Positions 44,645 through 57,508 of a stretch of 64,000 nt of DNA are shown here, one piece after another. Under the pieces are notes generated by a model, which ran no database searches, was not told the origin of the DNA, and saw only the letters and a list, made by a program, of their open reading frames with translations. Source of the DNA: Melastoma dodecandrum (Eukaryota > Streptophyta > Magnoliopsida > Myrtales > Melastomataceae). The DNA lies in contig JARUPY010000045.1 in NCBI GenBank assembly GCA_029817715.1, positions 124,001 to 188,000 of the forward strand, in the 5' to 3' direction. The translations under genes were made by a program, and so were the position numbers. Numbering within the stretch: position 1 is the first letter of the stretch; each line of letters begins with the position of its first letter.

Positions 44645-46817
44645 TAGGGAAGGTAGAATATGTGGTATGTCGAGATGATGACGGGAATGTGCACGCCTTT
44701 CACAATGTCTGCCGTCACCATGCCTCTCTTCTGGCATCTGGGAGCGGTAGCAAATCCTGCTTCATCTGTCCCTATCATGTCAGTTACCTCCACCCAGCTG
44801 TCGCCTCTTCATAATCTTCCAATTATGACTTTAACAGTTTCACCCTTTCTCCCTTATATTTCTTTGGGATGCTTCAGATTAACCAGCCTAAATTTGCCGG
44901 TTCTTCTTGTCAGGGATGGACTTATGCACTGAATGGATCCCTTCTGAAAGCTACCAGGATCAAAGGAATTCGAAACTTTGATGTTAAAGTAAGCGATTCT
45001 TTTAGTTGTCTTTTTATTTTCTACATTGGGGCTGTTTGGAAAATATTGAATATGTCACTTCAAAAAGGTAGGACTTTGGGCTTAAACCTCTAAAAGTAGC
45101 AACCTGGGGTCCATTTGTTCTTCTCAACTTGGATGATGACATTTCGGGTGACCTTCAAGTCAATAGCGAGACTGCTGCACATGAATGGATGGGAAGCCGC
45201 TTGGCTACTTTGAGCGAGGTTTGCCTTAATTCGTCACTGCATTTCCTACGTAGGCGGGAATACATCATCAAGTGTAATTGGAAGGTATTACGCAATCTTT
45301 TCATTCTTCTATATATTTTGTTACATTATCAGTGGACTGTTATATGCAGTTCATTCAAGAAGGCAAAAAATGTGCTCTCGATCTTAAAAATTCTGCAGTG
45401 GAAGTAAATACGCGTGAAGGTTTCTTTTTCTTGCAGGTTTTCTGTGACAACTATTTAGATGGAGGTTATCATGTTCCATATGCTCACAAGGGCCTTGCTT
45501 CTGGACTCAAGCTTGACTCTTATTTGACAACTGTATGAATTTTACCTGAAATCCAATTTCAAGCAGTTTGTTGAGAGTGTATCAACATGATGTTGTGTCC
45601 ATTCCCATGCCTGGATATGCCACTTACTGATTTTGTGACTTCTGGGCAATTTTATGGGTTATTCAGTTACATGATAAGGTTAGCCTTCAATGCTGTGACG
45701 GAGGACCTGTCGATGGAGAGTATGATTTTGATCGCCTCGGAAAAAGAGCTACATATGCTTTTATATATCCAAACTTTATGATAAACAGGTATGTTCCTAT
45801 TGTGCATAAGTTGATTATTAATATTCATAGTAATAAGTACTTTCGAGGGAACATAACTTTTTCTTTAGGTATGGATGGACCTTGGATGGATACCAATCTT
45901 GTCCTCCCACTCGGACCAAGGAAATGCTGTGTGATTTTTGACTATTTTCTGGAAGGCTCCCTGCTGATAAATTCTCTGCCACTGTTTTATTTTCTGATGT
46001 CAAAGCATAATTATCCAAACGAAATTACAGAAAAAATCAGGGGGATTAATGAGTCCACACTTAGGGACCATAGTCAAGATGTCAACATTTCTAGAATAAT
46101 GAAGAATGCAATCGTTTAGCCAGGTAAAGAGAGGGGCTGCTTGCCATTATTCATCTGGCCTTTCCGAGAATGTTTTTTTTTTTTCATTCCTTAACATTGC
46201 ATGTGCAGTGACACACTCTTTATGTGATGAAACTGGAGACATTTCCTCTTTGACATTCATATGGTGCAAGAAGCTCTACGACATTATTAAAGGTGAATGG
46301 AACCAAGAGCATGCCTGTTACGTGACCCATTTGAGTTGGTTGAACTTCTGTCCTTCGAACATGCAGTGCTGATATTTTGGATTTCAGCTTATGAAACCTT
46401 CCTTTTTGTCTAGAATAGTAGTAGTAGCTCCTTGAGAAGCATCTCTGATTTACTGGAACGAGTGGCATAGTCTGAATGTCTTTACAAACAATGCACTTTT
46501 GGAGCTCGTTTTTCTATCTTAATCTCATAAATTTTCTTTATCTCAGGATGATCATGCTCTCATAGATAGAAGCCTTCAAGACAAGGAAAGAGTTCAGGTA
46601 TTGACCTAGCCCGTGGAATGTTTTGTTTTTATACCGCCGTGGTCACCGCAAAACTCATACTATTACCATATCACTCCAGACAGAGGACATCGTTCTGTGT
46701 GAGGGTGTTCAACGAGTCCTTGAATCGCCTGCGTATTGCAGTGGACGGTATGCTCCAACTGTGGAGAATGCCATGCACCATTTCCACTGTCTGCTTCATC
46801 ATAACCTGACCACGTGA
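44645..46817 (+). pseudogene. CMO-like pseudogene, copy 3
   Basis: Same exons as copy 1, better preserved: the codon that is TGA in copy 1 is CGA (44971-44973), and the next exon is open (SGDLQVNSETAAHEWMGSRL, RRREYIIKCNWK). The Rieske ligands CRH and CPYH and the GGYHVPYAH iron site are present. The four-base TGGA duplication (near 45874) is shared, so it is still out of frame. An intron region (46076-46231) is longer than in copy 1. Exon 1 is missing. Confidence 0.85.
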
Positions 46818-47336
46818 ACTCGCTCTCTTGTCCTATCAATATATGTAATGCCTTGTGCCCCACTTTGTTGATGCTAGATTTAGTGATACATTCTTCTCTG
46901 TAGTTTAGTAGAACTTTTTAGGCATTGTCAACTTGATGTGCTTGCTGAATCAAACACGAGTGGCGGGCATGTGTTCATGTATTACCCCCATCCCCACTCC
47001 CCCTCACTATTTGCATCGCTGTTTGGAATGTTTGCTTCGACCATTTCTCAAAAAACCGTTTAGGAAACCCCCCGACCTGATAACAAACCGTTTTAACCAG
47101 ACCTTGTCACCTCCCCCATGTCTTTTCTGGCTTCCTTCCTTGCTGGCCTCGTCATTCGGACCAAAGATGTCTGCCAGACTGCTTGGAATGACTGTTTCTA
47201 TTCGCTTCCCACTGAAGTGTCTTCACTAAACACGATACTGGAATTTAATGCTACAGTATCGAGTTTATAGTGTTACACTTATAAACATGACTTGAATGGA
47301 AAACAACAGAAAAGACTTGGTGACGCTTCACGTCGG

Positions 47337-48340
47337 TGACGAATGAAGGTCGAGGCAAACTCCTTTAATAAATTCATCCTTGTGGAGCGACGGTCGGACG
47401 TCAACGACACCGGAATTTAATCCGATGATGGAAGGCGGATTCGAAGTAGTAGCAGGTCAATAGTGTCGGACAGAATCAACAAAACTGAGAATGGACGGAG
47501 ATGTGTCAACAATGACGAACAGAATCAACAGCACTGAGGGTGGACGGAGATGTGTCAACAATGCCAGACAGAATCGATGGTACTGAGGTTGGAGGTTTCC
47601 GGACCAAAGATAAAAGACTAAAAGAAAAGTCAGTGTTTGGAGTTATTCGTGTTTGTGTCTGTTCTGTGGCGATCCTTTTATAATTTAGAATCTAGCAGAT
47701 TGTTCAGCCAGCCCAAATCTAGGTGCTCGAGAGCCGCTGCTCGAGTGGTGTTGATCTTGAGCCTTTTGCTCGGGGAATACTTCTCTAGTAGCACCTACGC
47801 ACGCTTCTCGAGCAGAATTGATGTTGGGTCCTATCTGTCTTAAATGGTATCCTTCTAGAGCTTCACTTCTTCGGCCCATTGAGGACGAAGCCTGGAAATT
47901 CACGTGCGTCAACACCATGGATGAGAAGCAAGGTCAATTTGTTATCGAACAAGACATCCATGGTTGCAGTAATCGTCTCGGATTGCCAGGGAACTTTATC
48001 CTGGAGCAGGTGACATGCATTACCACATTGCAGCATACGCTCAATGTTTGTGCTCTGCCAACTTCCCTGAATCACCGAAAAGCAAGTTGCCAAGGCTGAG
48101 AGTAATTTTCATCTCCTTGCCCTCTGAGTTCCTCAAGGAAGTCCAGGTTTGGTTACCACCCTCGGTTCTTCCCAGTCAAGTGACTGCTGTGAACTCAGTG
48201 CTGTTACATTGCTGCCCCCGGAAACGAGCCGTCAAACTCAATGGTGTTAGATTGCTCCCACTCCTCACGGAAAGTCAGCAGCACGTCCTTGCTTGTAACG
48301 GGCTCTACCTCCACCACCAGGCGCAGGCGTGAACCATCAT
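47337..48340. repeat. Module X, copy 3, with minisatellite
   Basis: Matches 29331-30330. The 49-bp array is at 47468-47590. Confidence 0.85.
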
Positions 48341-49037
48341 TTTCGATGGGCTGTGAATGAATTTGAATTGAGAAGAGATGTATCCACCCCTATAACAAGA
48401 GAAATTTCCAAACCCTTCTTCTCACTATCAGTTTTTCGGTTAGAGACCTAACGCATCGGAATAGTTAAGGTTGACAGTGACTGCACGCAGGTTACACATC
48501 CTGATTGACACCTTAAGAGTCACGCCAGATCGTAAAGATCAATCAGATATCCAAAATCATTCTTGTACAACATTATCAGTACACCTTCATAAGAGAACCG
48601 TGGAATAATTGAGTATGTACAAACAATTAACGAACATCCAAGGGTTACAAGAATTGCAGGCATCCTCAATGAAATCGGAAGAACTTGGCGTTACCGGACA
48701 GCCTGTTTCTTGTTCCATCCAAACGGAAAAAGCCTGCATTCCTTGTATCTAGAGGCCAAAAACAACGGGACGAAAACAGCTGTTAGCGCGAAAACACAAA
48801 CTTTAGGATTACTCCACTTGACAAGAAAGAGGGTCAAGAGCGGCTAGCCTGCAACTTCTGAAATCATAGAAACGACATGCATTTTAACTTTTAGGTATAT
48901 CGCCGTCCTAGCGTTAGGTGCTTGTTTTAGTGCCCGAGTCCAGCTAGAAAGTATTAAACAAAATGACAAGACAAACGGGTGCATCAAGAAAAGAGGATGC
49001 ATACAAATAGAGGGTCCGAGCGTCAAATCTAGACGGA

Positions 49038-49590
49038 GTGGAAAACAGAGCAATGGTGAACCGGGTACGGAAGATCTCCAGTGATGAGGCAACCAGTGAG
49101 AGCTCCGTGGATTCGCTTTCCTTCACCAGCCTTGTATCCATTCAGGAACAGCAGAAGAAGCAGCTTCCTAAGGCTACCAAACAGGATACAGAGTTCGAGT
49201 TCCGCTCCGTCACTCTAAATTCCACCAGGGTGGATCACCAAAGACAGGCCCAGGGTAACGTCTCGGTCTCCAATGGCCACACACAACTGAAGGAGTTACT
49301 CCTTCAGTCCAAGTAGTTGCGGCCAGCGAGTCCAGCCCATTCCAAGGTGCTGCTTCGAGAGCATTTAGGCAAGGAAAACAGTTCGTATTACAAAGACAGA
49401 AGCTGAGGAAGAGAGAATCATCCAAGAAACGGCAGTGAAAAAGAGCAGAAGACAGCAAATTCAGACAACGGTCTTCGAACTCGGGGTTTGGCCAGAAGCT
49501 CTTGGTCTCGTTTTTCTCCCCTTGCAGGGAATGCAAGGCAATCCAGCAGTAAAGAAGCCAAACAAGGCGAATAAGCCGAGGTCGCATTGA
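49038..49590 (+). pseudogene. Module Y remnant, copy 2
   Basis: Matches 31031-31590. Here the first frame ends at GHTQLKELLLQSK, and a missing AAGC in the GCAAGGCAATCC stretch alters the second frame, so lesions differ from copy 1. Confidence 0.35.
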
Positions 49591-49723
49591 GCTCATGCTC
49601 TTAAATTCATGCATCACCTTTTTACAGTGCGGCTTCGCAGAGATTCGTCCCATGTTTTCGTTTTGCTCTAATACTAGCAAATTCATTTTAGTGAACTTTA
49701 GATTGACATCATTTGCAAAAGTT

Positions 49724-52700
49724 ACATCATGCGACTGTGTAACTGAAGAAAGTTCTCCAAAACAAGAGTCAAACACATGTTGTACATGCATCCCACGGCT
49801 TAGTCCAAAAGTTACTAATATGTTCTATCAATCATCTAATGGAATTTGATATTTTTTTTAAGGCAAAATATACGTATATATCCCTAATTATTAACGAACT
49901 TTCTTTTTTGTTAACATCTTTTTTTCGTGTACAAAAATGTCACTAAATATGTTATCAACCATTTCTTATGGCCAATCTTAGATGACATTAGGCAAATTAT
50001 CGACGTGGAAATAACGGCGGTCCCACGTGGAAACGACCAACGACATCCTATGTGGAGGGGTCCTCGGTCCTCCTATCCCCAAATCAGAAATCAACAAAAT
50101 CTTTTGGAACTCTAATTCACTCAGAACCCTTGATGAAATCAGAGGCGAAAGCGAAAGCGAAGGCGAAGGGAAAGGCGAAGGTGAAGGCGGCTCGGCAGAC
50201 TTCCTTTCTATTAAATAACGGCTCGGCTTGACATCATCTAAACATTCCTATCAAACAGATGGCGAGAAACAAGGTGAGTTCATGCAACTTGTTTCTGTTA
50301 GAGTAAGAATAAAGTTCGTTCGTGTAACTTCATTCGTAATAAAAGGTGAACTAGAGTTTTGGTACTTCCCTTTTGTATGATTTCGTCCTTGCGTCTTCGT
50401 CCGATGGAGTCGAAGGTTTGGCGAAATTGCTACTCTTGCACGACGTCTGTTGTGAAAGGAAGTTCATGTACCTATCAAACAGGTGACAAGAAACAAGTGA
50501 GTTCATGCGACTTGTTTATGTTAGAGTAGGAATGAAGTTTGCTTGTGTAACTTCATTTGTAAGAGATGTGAAGTAGAGTTTTGGTACTTCCTTTTTGTAT
50601 GTTTTCGTCATTGCGTCTTCGTCCGATAGAGTCGAAGATTTGACGAAATTGCTGCAAGACCTTGGCTTGAAACTTTGCCGCCCTATCACCCTCGCCTTTG
50701 CCATAGGAGTTTTGTACCATTCGTGTGAGGAGCTGTTGTACCTGCCCACGAGACAAAGGACGTAAGGTGACGAGAAACAAGTGAACTCATGCGACTTGTT
50801 CTTGTTAAGGTAAGAATGAAGTTTGCTCATCGAACTCAAATCTCATGGAGGAGAGGGAATATCGGCCGCTGCCCTGGCTCTTTCCGGACTCCATGATTGA
50901 GCTGGTCATTGCTTACTTCCCACCCACTCACAATAGAGGGTAATTTGTTAGAAATAATAATTTCATTTGGTGGCCCGACGTTTATATTTAGTCATACACG
51001 GGCTATTCGGATATTGGACCTGATTAAGTGATCTTACATATATCAATATTCAGAGGGTCCAATTGACATCTCGTTAAGTATATGGGTATATTGTGCAGAT
51101 ACCATAATAATTTCTTATTCTGTGATGGGTAGAATTGAAGAGATTATTAACCTCAGGGACTTAATTGTCAAAGAAGGGTTATGGTCCCCAGGCCATACGA
51201 TATCTAAGACAACTGGAGGGCATCCCATTACCCTAATCAGTTTTACATACGTCTAAATCGTAAATGTTGGGAAGTGCACGTCTGATGCAGGATCGGGAGC
51301 AAGATGCAGCCAGTCACCGGACCTTGGAGCAACTGTCTGCTGCTGTCTCTGTGGTCGTGAGTGGTAAGCTGAAGAACTCTACAATGTACACCTGCACAGA
51401 AATGAAGAGCATAAAAACAAAAGGGAAGGCTCCCCGCGACGCTAAATGCATCCGCAGGGAGCTTGGACCAGTTCTCCGTCGTTGACAGGGGAATGGAGCT
51501 GATCGGTCGTCTAAACGGGAGCTCGTTCCCATTGCTGCAGTAGAGAGAGACATCCCGCATCGAGGGTCAGGGCTGGTGAGGGGGGGACTGTTGTTGATGA
51601 TTATTGCTGGTCACGCCACACCCAAAAGGATCAAAGATCGTCGCCGCCCTAGGTAACGTGCTCTCTGTCCGGCCGTCATTGACTGCTCTGCATAAGTTGG
51701 TCATCGAGGGGGGTTCCCATGGTGACTTCTGCTACTTACCTTGGTGGAGGAAACGGCTGAGGAGCTAGGGATGATGGCGAGGCAGCTGGGGTTCTCTGTT
51801 CGTTCCCGGAGAAGCTAGCTAGAAAGGAATTCCCGAAGAATGAAGAAGAAGCCCCTCCTTTTCTCACCCGATCCTTCTCCCCTTTTTGTTAATTAATTTT
51901 TTTTCTTTTTATTTTTTTATTCCTTCTTCCCCAAAGAACCGTTTTTCTGCCTCAGTCTGCCTCCGCCTCTTCCCACCAATGGCAGGGTGCCAAGTGGCGA
52001 ATTGGTTAGCTCCTCATGTGCGATCCCTCCATGTTTGTTTACACCGTTAGGTTGTGGATAATCTTGAAAAAAAAACCAAATAAAACAACAAAAAAACGAA
52101 ATAAACTAAAATAAAATAAAAATGTGGTTGGGCTTAAGTTGGGCTTAGGCTTTGACCTTTTCATAATAGCGGTCTTTGGGCTTTTAACAAGAATTGGGCT
52201 TTGAATGAAAAATTGAATCGGCCCATTAATTTAAGGCATTACAGTATCTTTGAAAACACCGATAAGTTCTTAAGTTCACATATTTCCAAGAGTTTTATAA
52301 CTTGAAATTAATATAATTGAATGGATCTTTGGCAAGATATTTGGTAAAAAAATATCAGCACATTGTTGAGTTGATTCGTACCTGTTTTGTTGGAATAATT
52401 CCCATTGTTTATACTTTCACGAACATTACAAACAATTTCAATATGTTTTGTATGGACTGCTGCTTAACTATCATGAAATAATGAGGTAGGTGTAAACTTT
52501 AACATCTTTTAATAAAAAAAAGTGAGTATTTTACTACAAGTCATAAGCATCAAACATGGCCTCGATATTTGGTAAGACATTATAATCTTCCAATTAGTAT
52601 TATCTAAAATTCTAGTTGATGTATGAAGAAACATCAATATAATTGTTTTTAATTCCGAGTTACAAACATTATTTGATAAATTGTAAAAATTAATGTCTTA

Positions 52701-52750
52701 CTTCACAAAATATTTACAATAACAACAAACAAATCAACCGGTCCATCTTC
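49724..52750. repeat. Module Z, copy 2
   Basis: Matches 33771-36800. The (GGCGAA)n tract at 50147-50195 is one 15-base piece shorter than in copy 1. Joined directly to the base matching 31724 by the deletion. Confidence 0.85.
50828..50935 (-). pseudogene. TNL start-codon fragment in module Z copy 2
   Basis: Same piece as 34885-34990; one base in the ESGKSQ stretch differs (TCCATGATTG versus TCTATGATTG). Confidence 0.8.
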
Positions 52751-52751
52751 T

Positions 52752-52905
52752 TCGTCACTGCATTTCCTATGTAGGCGGGAATACATCATCGAGTGTAATT
52801 GGAAGGCATTATGCAATCTTTTCATTCTTCTATATATTTCGTTACATTATCAGCGGTGTTATCTGCAGTTCATTCAAGAATGCAAAAAATGTGCTCTGAT
52901 CTTAA
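52752..52905 (+). pseudogene. CMO copy 4, exon and intron fragment
   Basis: Counterpart of 36806-36960. Confidence 0.8.
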
Positions 52906-53348
52906 ACGATTTTGAAAAGAAGTTATTGTTGGAGGTACCGGAGCATTGTACTAAAGGAATGAAAATGTACCTGTTATTCTTTTAAAAAGTAAGTTCCGAC
53001 TATTCCCATCCAACTAAAAGAAATGGGAATAAACGACGTAATGATTATATAAGTGGTTATTTCAAACAATGTTGGGTTTAAAGAAAGCGACAAATAATAT
53101 GAAAGAAAGGAAAAGTTATGTCCCGTGTTACTTTGACGTTTGTGCCACAATGATTTGTAACATTTCAGAAAAGAAAAGGTAACAGCTTCGTTGCTCATAA
53201 CATAGACGCGTACAGATGGCTTTGCGAACGGAGAATTCAAGTACAGCGCCAAGGAGATAGTATTTCCCCAACATCATTGCAAACCATGTACCATTCACAA
53301 TATGAAGGGAAGGACACGGATAATAACATTAATTACGTATACATGTCG

Positions 53349-53579
53349 TTATTCTCCACCGCGGCACCTGTACTTTTTGAAGCAACCGTGGGTGAAAGTA
53401 TTCTTGGGAACCGGTGTAGTGTGCGCGCTTCGTTGGCAGTGCGGGGGCTTTGTTCCAGGCCTTCTGCATGGGTCGAGCACCATCCAATTCCCAGCGGCGG
53501 GTTTCGGGGTTGTCGCTGTAATGCTGGTGACCAAAACTAGGCAGAGGATCAGCACCAGCTTTGGCTTCTGCATTCCCAT
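53349..53579 (-). CDS. RALF-like secreted peptide, copy B
   Basis: A 76-residue precursor identical to copy A except for Ala-to-Thr in the signal peptide and Gly-to-Arg directly after the second cysteine; I also saw one silent change. All four cysteines, the NTFTHGC motif and the TATA box are kept. Survival of two intact copies inside otherwise decayed duplicated DNA could mean use, or simply that the duplication is young. Confidence 0.75.
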   Translation of the reverse strand: MGMQKPKLVLILCLVLVTSITATTPKPAAGNWMVLDPCRRPGTKPPHCQRSAHTTPVPKNTFTHGCFKKYRCRGGE

Positions 53580-53664
53580 CTTCTAGAACAGGTTGAGGCT
53601 TCTCGTCGTGACGTATGTCGATCTTCGCTGTAGGGTGGTGTCTCTTTTGTGTGGGCTGCGGGCA

Positions 53665-53673
53665 TCTTATAAA
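53665..53673 (-). promoter_or_regulatory. TATA box of RALF copy B
   Basis: Minus-strand TTTATAAGA, same spacing as in copy A. Confidence 0.6.
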
Positions 53674-54950
53674 GGACATACAAGCAGCGGTTCAGAATAG
53701 GATTAACGATTCGTTAGGCCGAGTGGAAGTTAATGATTTCGGTTTTTTAGGCGATCCATTCTCTCCGGGGCCGAAAAGAAAAACAATTTCAAGCTGTTAG
53801 GGTGGTTTCTGTGTACAAAGGGATAATATGAGAAATATTACTGCGAAAACCTATAAATAGAATATTGTTAAATGATTTAGGCAAAATGTCGATTCGTGCT
53901 CGAACTTTTGGCCGAATTTCTTTTTTAGCGTAACGTTTTAAAGGTTATGTTTGTAGCGTTAAATCAATATTATAAATCATTTGTGGCCTAATTTAGACGC
54001 CGTCGTCAATTTGAGTAACGGTGATCAAATAATTTTCCGACGTGTATTGTTTTAGTTATTTTTCTTTATCTTATGTGGAGGTAAGTATTGGCTTTTTCCC
54101 CGAACATTGGACAGACTTTGTTTTTTGTCATAACATTTAACAATATTTCTTTTGTGTCCAAATTGTATGTTTTTGTGGCCTAATTTAAATGTTAACCGAC
54201 TTCAAATAATTTTCGATCCCTTTTAGTTTTTTTTATCTCATATTAATATTTGACAAAAATACAACTTTATGAGTTAGGATTCCGACAAAAGTATTTTTCT
54301 CTTGAAAACATTAATCTCTGGATTGCGCCTATAAACATTTTACCTCATAGGACTTAATCTCCCTCTTGCGCCTCAATAAGTTGTTGGGGCCAAAGTTTTA
54401 GTGGCCCAAGCAATTATTTGATCACCCTCGTATGCATCACATCGGAAATTATTTGAAGTCCGTTACCAATGAAGGCGTTTACATAAAAATTTATAACATC
54501 CATTTAAGGCCACAAAGAAATACTGTTAAATGTTATGTAAAAAACAAGAAAGTCGGCCTGAGGTTCGGGTGAGAACCCAATATTTTTGCCTCCATGTATG
54601 ATAAAGAAAAATAATTAATACTAGCGTCTGAAATTATTTAATATATGTTACATAAATTGGTGAAGGCGTCTAATTAGGCAATAAAAAATTAATAATATTG
54701 ATTCAAGGCTACAAACATAATATTTAAAACGTTAGGCTAAAAAAGAAAGTCAAGTCAAAAGTGAGGCCACGCATCGATATTTTGCCATATATGTAAGTAT
54801 AAAAATGATATTTTAAATATTTGTAGACGAAAATTTAACGCATAAATATAAAGTAAAAATTAAGAAATATCTAATTAAAAATTTATATTTTTTGTGATAT
54901 TTTATTTGTTTTATTACACTACTCCATGGCTTTCTTAATCAACAAAACGT

Positions 54951-55225
54951 ATGCAAAAGGGCCTTGCTTTTGGACTCAAGCTTGACTCTTATTTGACAAC
55001 AGTATGAATTTTTACCTGAACTCCAATTTCAAGCAGTTTGTTGAGAGTGTATCAACATGATGTTGTGTCCATTCCCATGCCTGGATATGCCACTTACTGA
55101 TTTTGTGACTTCTGGGAAATTTTATGGGCTATTCAGTTACATGATAAAGTTAGCCTTCAATGCCGTGACGGAGGACCTGTCGATGGAGGGTATGATTTTG
55201 ACCCCCTCGGAAAAAGAGCTACATA
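54951..55225 (+). pseudogene. CMO copy 4, remaining exon, cut at 55225
   Basis: Matches 39043-39315 up to GAAAAAGAGCTACAT, within the YAFIYPNF codons, and is then replaced by unrelated sequence. This is the right breakpoint of block B. Confidence 0.8.
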
Positions 55226-56040
55226 ATGGAGAAAACTCGATTAAGGTGCTTTTTGTGCGATACTTCGTTTTCCTTTCGAGAGAGAGAAACCTCCATAAAT
55301 AATGAGTGAAGACACCACTAGATTATATCCATCATCGTCCGTCAAGTGGAATGTAACATGAGATAGAGTAAAGTGAAGGAAGAGACAAGATCATGCATAC
55401 ACTGCAACTTACATTATTTGAAAAACGCCCACAGAAGTCTGAGAAAGCTCAGGGCATTGAATGGACTGTGAACGATGAGATATACTTCGATGGCATGATT
55501 AGATACTCGGCCACGGGCCTCCAAAGATCGGTCTATCCTGCCAGATGAGGCTACAGTCAACCGGCAGTATACTTGCTATGGTTGGGTTGGGAAGCCGCAA
55601 CCCTGGAAGATTTTAACGTCACAGACCTCCAAGCAATGCGACACTCCTCTGCCGAAATCGTCGATTGACAGATTGCATGAACAAAGGCCGTGTCTCTGTT
55701 TACCCTATGTGAGGTGTAGTATCGGAATTGTGTTACTGGGGCACGTCATTTAATCCGGGAAACTACCTTGTTGACGGCTCTCTGATAGTCACCAAGTAAA
55801 TAATGCCTTCCCCCACAACGTCCGCTCCACGTATGGACACACACTATGCAATCGCGGGATCCAAATGGAATGAGGCAGCCACAATCAAAGCAACTGTCGG
55901 CATCCTCATCCTCAGCAATCTTGCTCTTTCGGTTGTGGCTTCTGCTCGCCATCTTAATTCCCCTTATAAACAGTGCCCCTTCTCTTACTATTGTTACTTG
56001 AGAAACTGTTGTGGTTTTGATGATGTGTCAACTACAACAG
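55226..56040. other. Unique segment, no gene recognised
   Basis: Not repeated elsewhere in the window. A minus-strand frame at 55746-55952 encodes a Cys-rich 68-residue peptide (CFDCGCLIPFGSRDCIVCVH), but it has no clear family or promoter. A stretch near 55500-55590 reads RASKDRSILPDEATVNRQY in one plus frame, which may be a gene scrap I cannot place. Confidence 0.35.
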
Positions 56041-57290
56041 GTTTAACCTTTCTGTAACGAAGATATGCTTCCTAATAAAGAAACAATATCACGAAAATAT
56101 TTTCTATATCCTTCAATGATCATTTGAGATCAAATGACATGATTAGAAAATATTTCCACAACTAGATATTTTAATAATTAATTCATTATTAATTATCTTA
56201 ATTACTTTATTAATTCAAAAAAGGAATATTCTTAGAAATATTATTTGAATTAATATTAAAATGAGTATCTGGAAAGATAAATCATTGAAAGTCGATAATA
56301 AGATATTTTTCCTAATCAAGGAAAATATCTTGTCAGTTTTGAATATATCTATATAACCTTCTCTTAAGAAATAATGTTATTTAGAAAATATTTCCAATTG
56401 AATTTTTTACATGAATTTCGTCCAGATACAATGATTAATTAGTCTGGAACGAATTAATTAATTTTGGAAATAAATCGTTGTTTATTTTCTTGTATAAAAT
56501 GTTGATTGATTTCTCTGATCGAACCTTCTATAGTGCACAATCTGGGGATTAAACTTTCAAATTAAAACAAAATTAATTTTGGAAGTCCATTAAGGATAAA
56601 TGCACGAGCTTATAATTTGAATTCCCAGGTTGAAAATAAATTATTTTCTCTTTCCAACTATAGATGCTAGTTGACTAAATCTGGCACTAATAATAGGATA
56701 TCTGATTGATTAATCTGATTGATGCAAAATCAATCAAAATGATTTACAAATGATTTATGAGTTATGGGAATGAATCTGATCGTCATTCATTTCTAGAAAA
56801 ATAAATTTTCTTAAACAGAAGAACATAATCGCTGTATAAAAAAAGCACAAAAACTTCATGTTTGGGTTTTTAACTAAGTGTGGTAAGTCATATCATGTTT
56901 ACAACATTATTGAGGTGATTTAACGAGTGTGTGCATGCAACAGGGCCTAGGGAGAAGGGTCGCTGGTTGGCGGGTCAGTGTACAGAGTTGGTTGGAGAGA
57001 AGGAGTACGTAATAGGCGTAAGTGGTGAGAGACGTCCAACCTTCTGTAGTTGTTTTTCATGTTGTTTGTTTGTTTGCAGCAGGTGTGCATTGGTGAAGCC
57101 ATTCCGTAGACGTCGGCGGGTGCGAATCTAAAGGACTTGGCCGGGTAAGCTGTCCGTAATATCGGTTTGGCGTACAGCAGGTCCAAGAGAATATTTCTGT
57201 AGCAAGCGTAAGTGGTGAGGGACTGCGGCCTCCTGTAGACGGTCTATTCGAATGAAAAGACTAATTCACGCCCTCTAAGTCACAATCAAA
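56041..57290 (+). mobile_element. LTR-like relic, third segment copy
   Basis: From about 56314 it matches 32340-33400, with an extra 80 bases or so (56400-56480) and without about 100 bases (32935-33050). Ends at CTAATTCACGCCCTCTAAGT. The left 270 bases are not found in the partner. Confidence 0.45.
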
Positions 57291-57457
57291 GGACCAACAG
57301 CAACATTATCGCTCATCATGGAAGAACTACATTTCCGAGGTAACTCTTTCTTAGCAAATATCACATTAAATAATGTGATATATGGTGAGGGTCTTGATTC
57401 GCATGCTTGATTATAATTGCAGCTAGAAGTTTGTCTTGACAACTCAAGGGTGAATAA

Positions 57458-57508
57458 GTTGTGATAGACTACTTGTAGGAGCGTGTGAAGGGAAGCACGC
57501 TGTATGGA
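57458..57508 (+). pseudogene. PFP alpha exon, left half (copy 2)
   Basis: Reads DYL-stop-ERVKGSTLYG: the codon that is CAG in copy 1 is TAG here. Interrupted after CTGTATGG by hAT sequence; the right half is at 59052-59145. Confidence 0.8.

Noticed and set aside
55746..55952. Cys-rich 68-aa ORF as a secreted peptide gene
   Set aside because: No signal peptide; the only TATA-like string lies within about 20 bases of the ATG, too close for a normal promoter.
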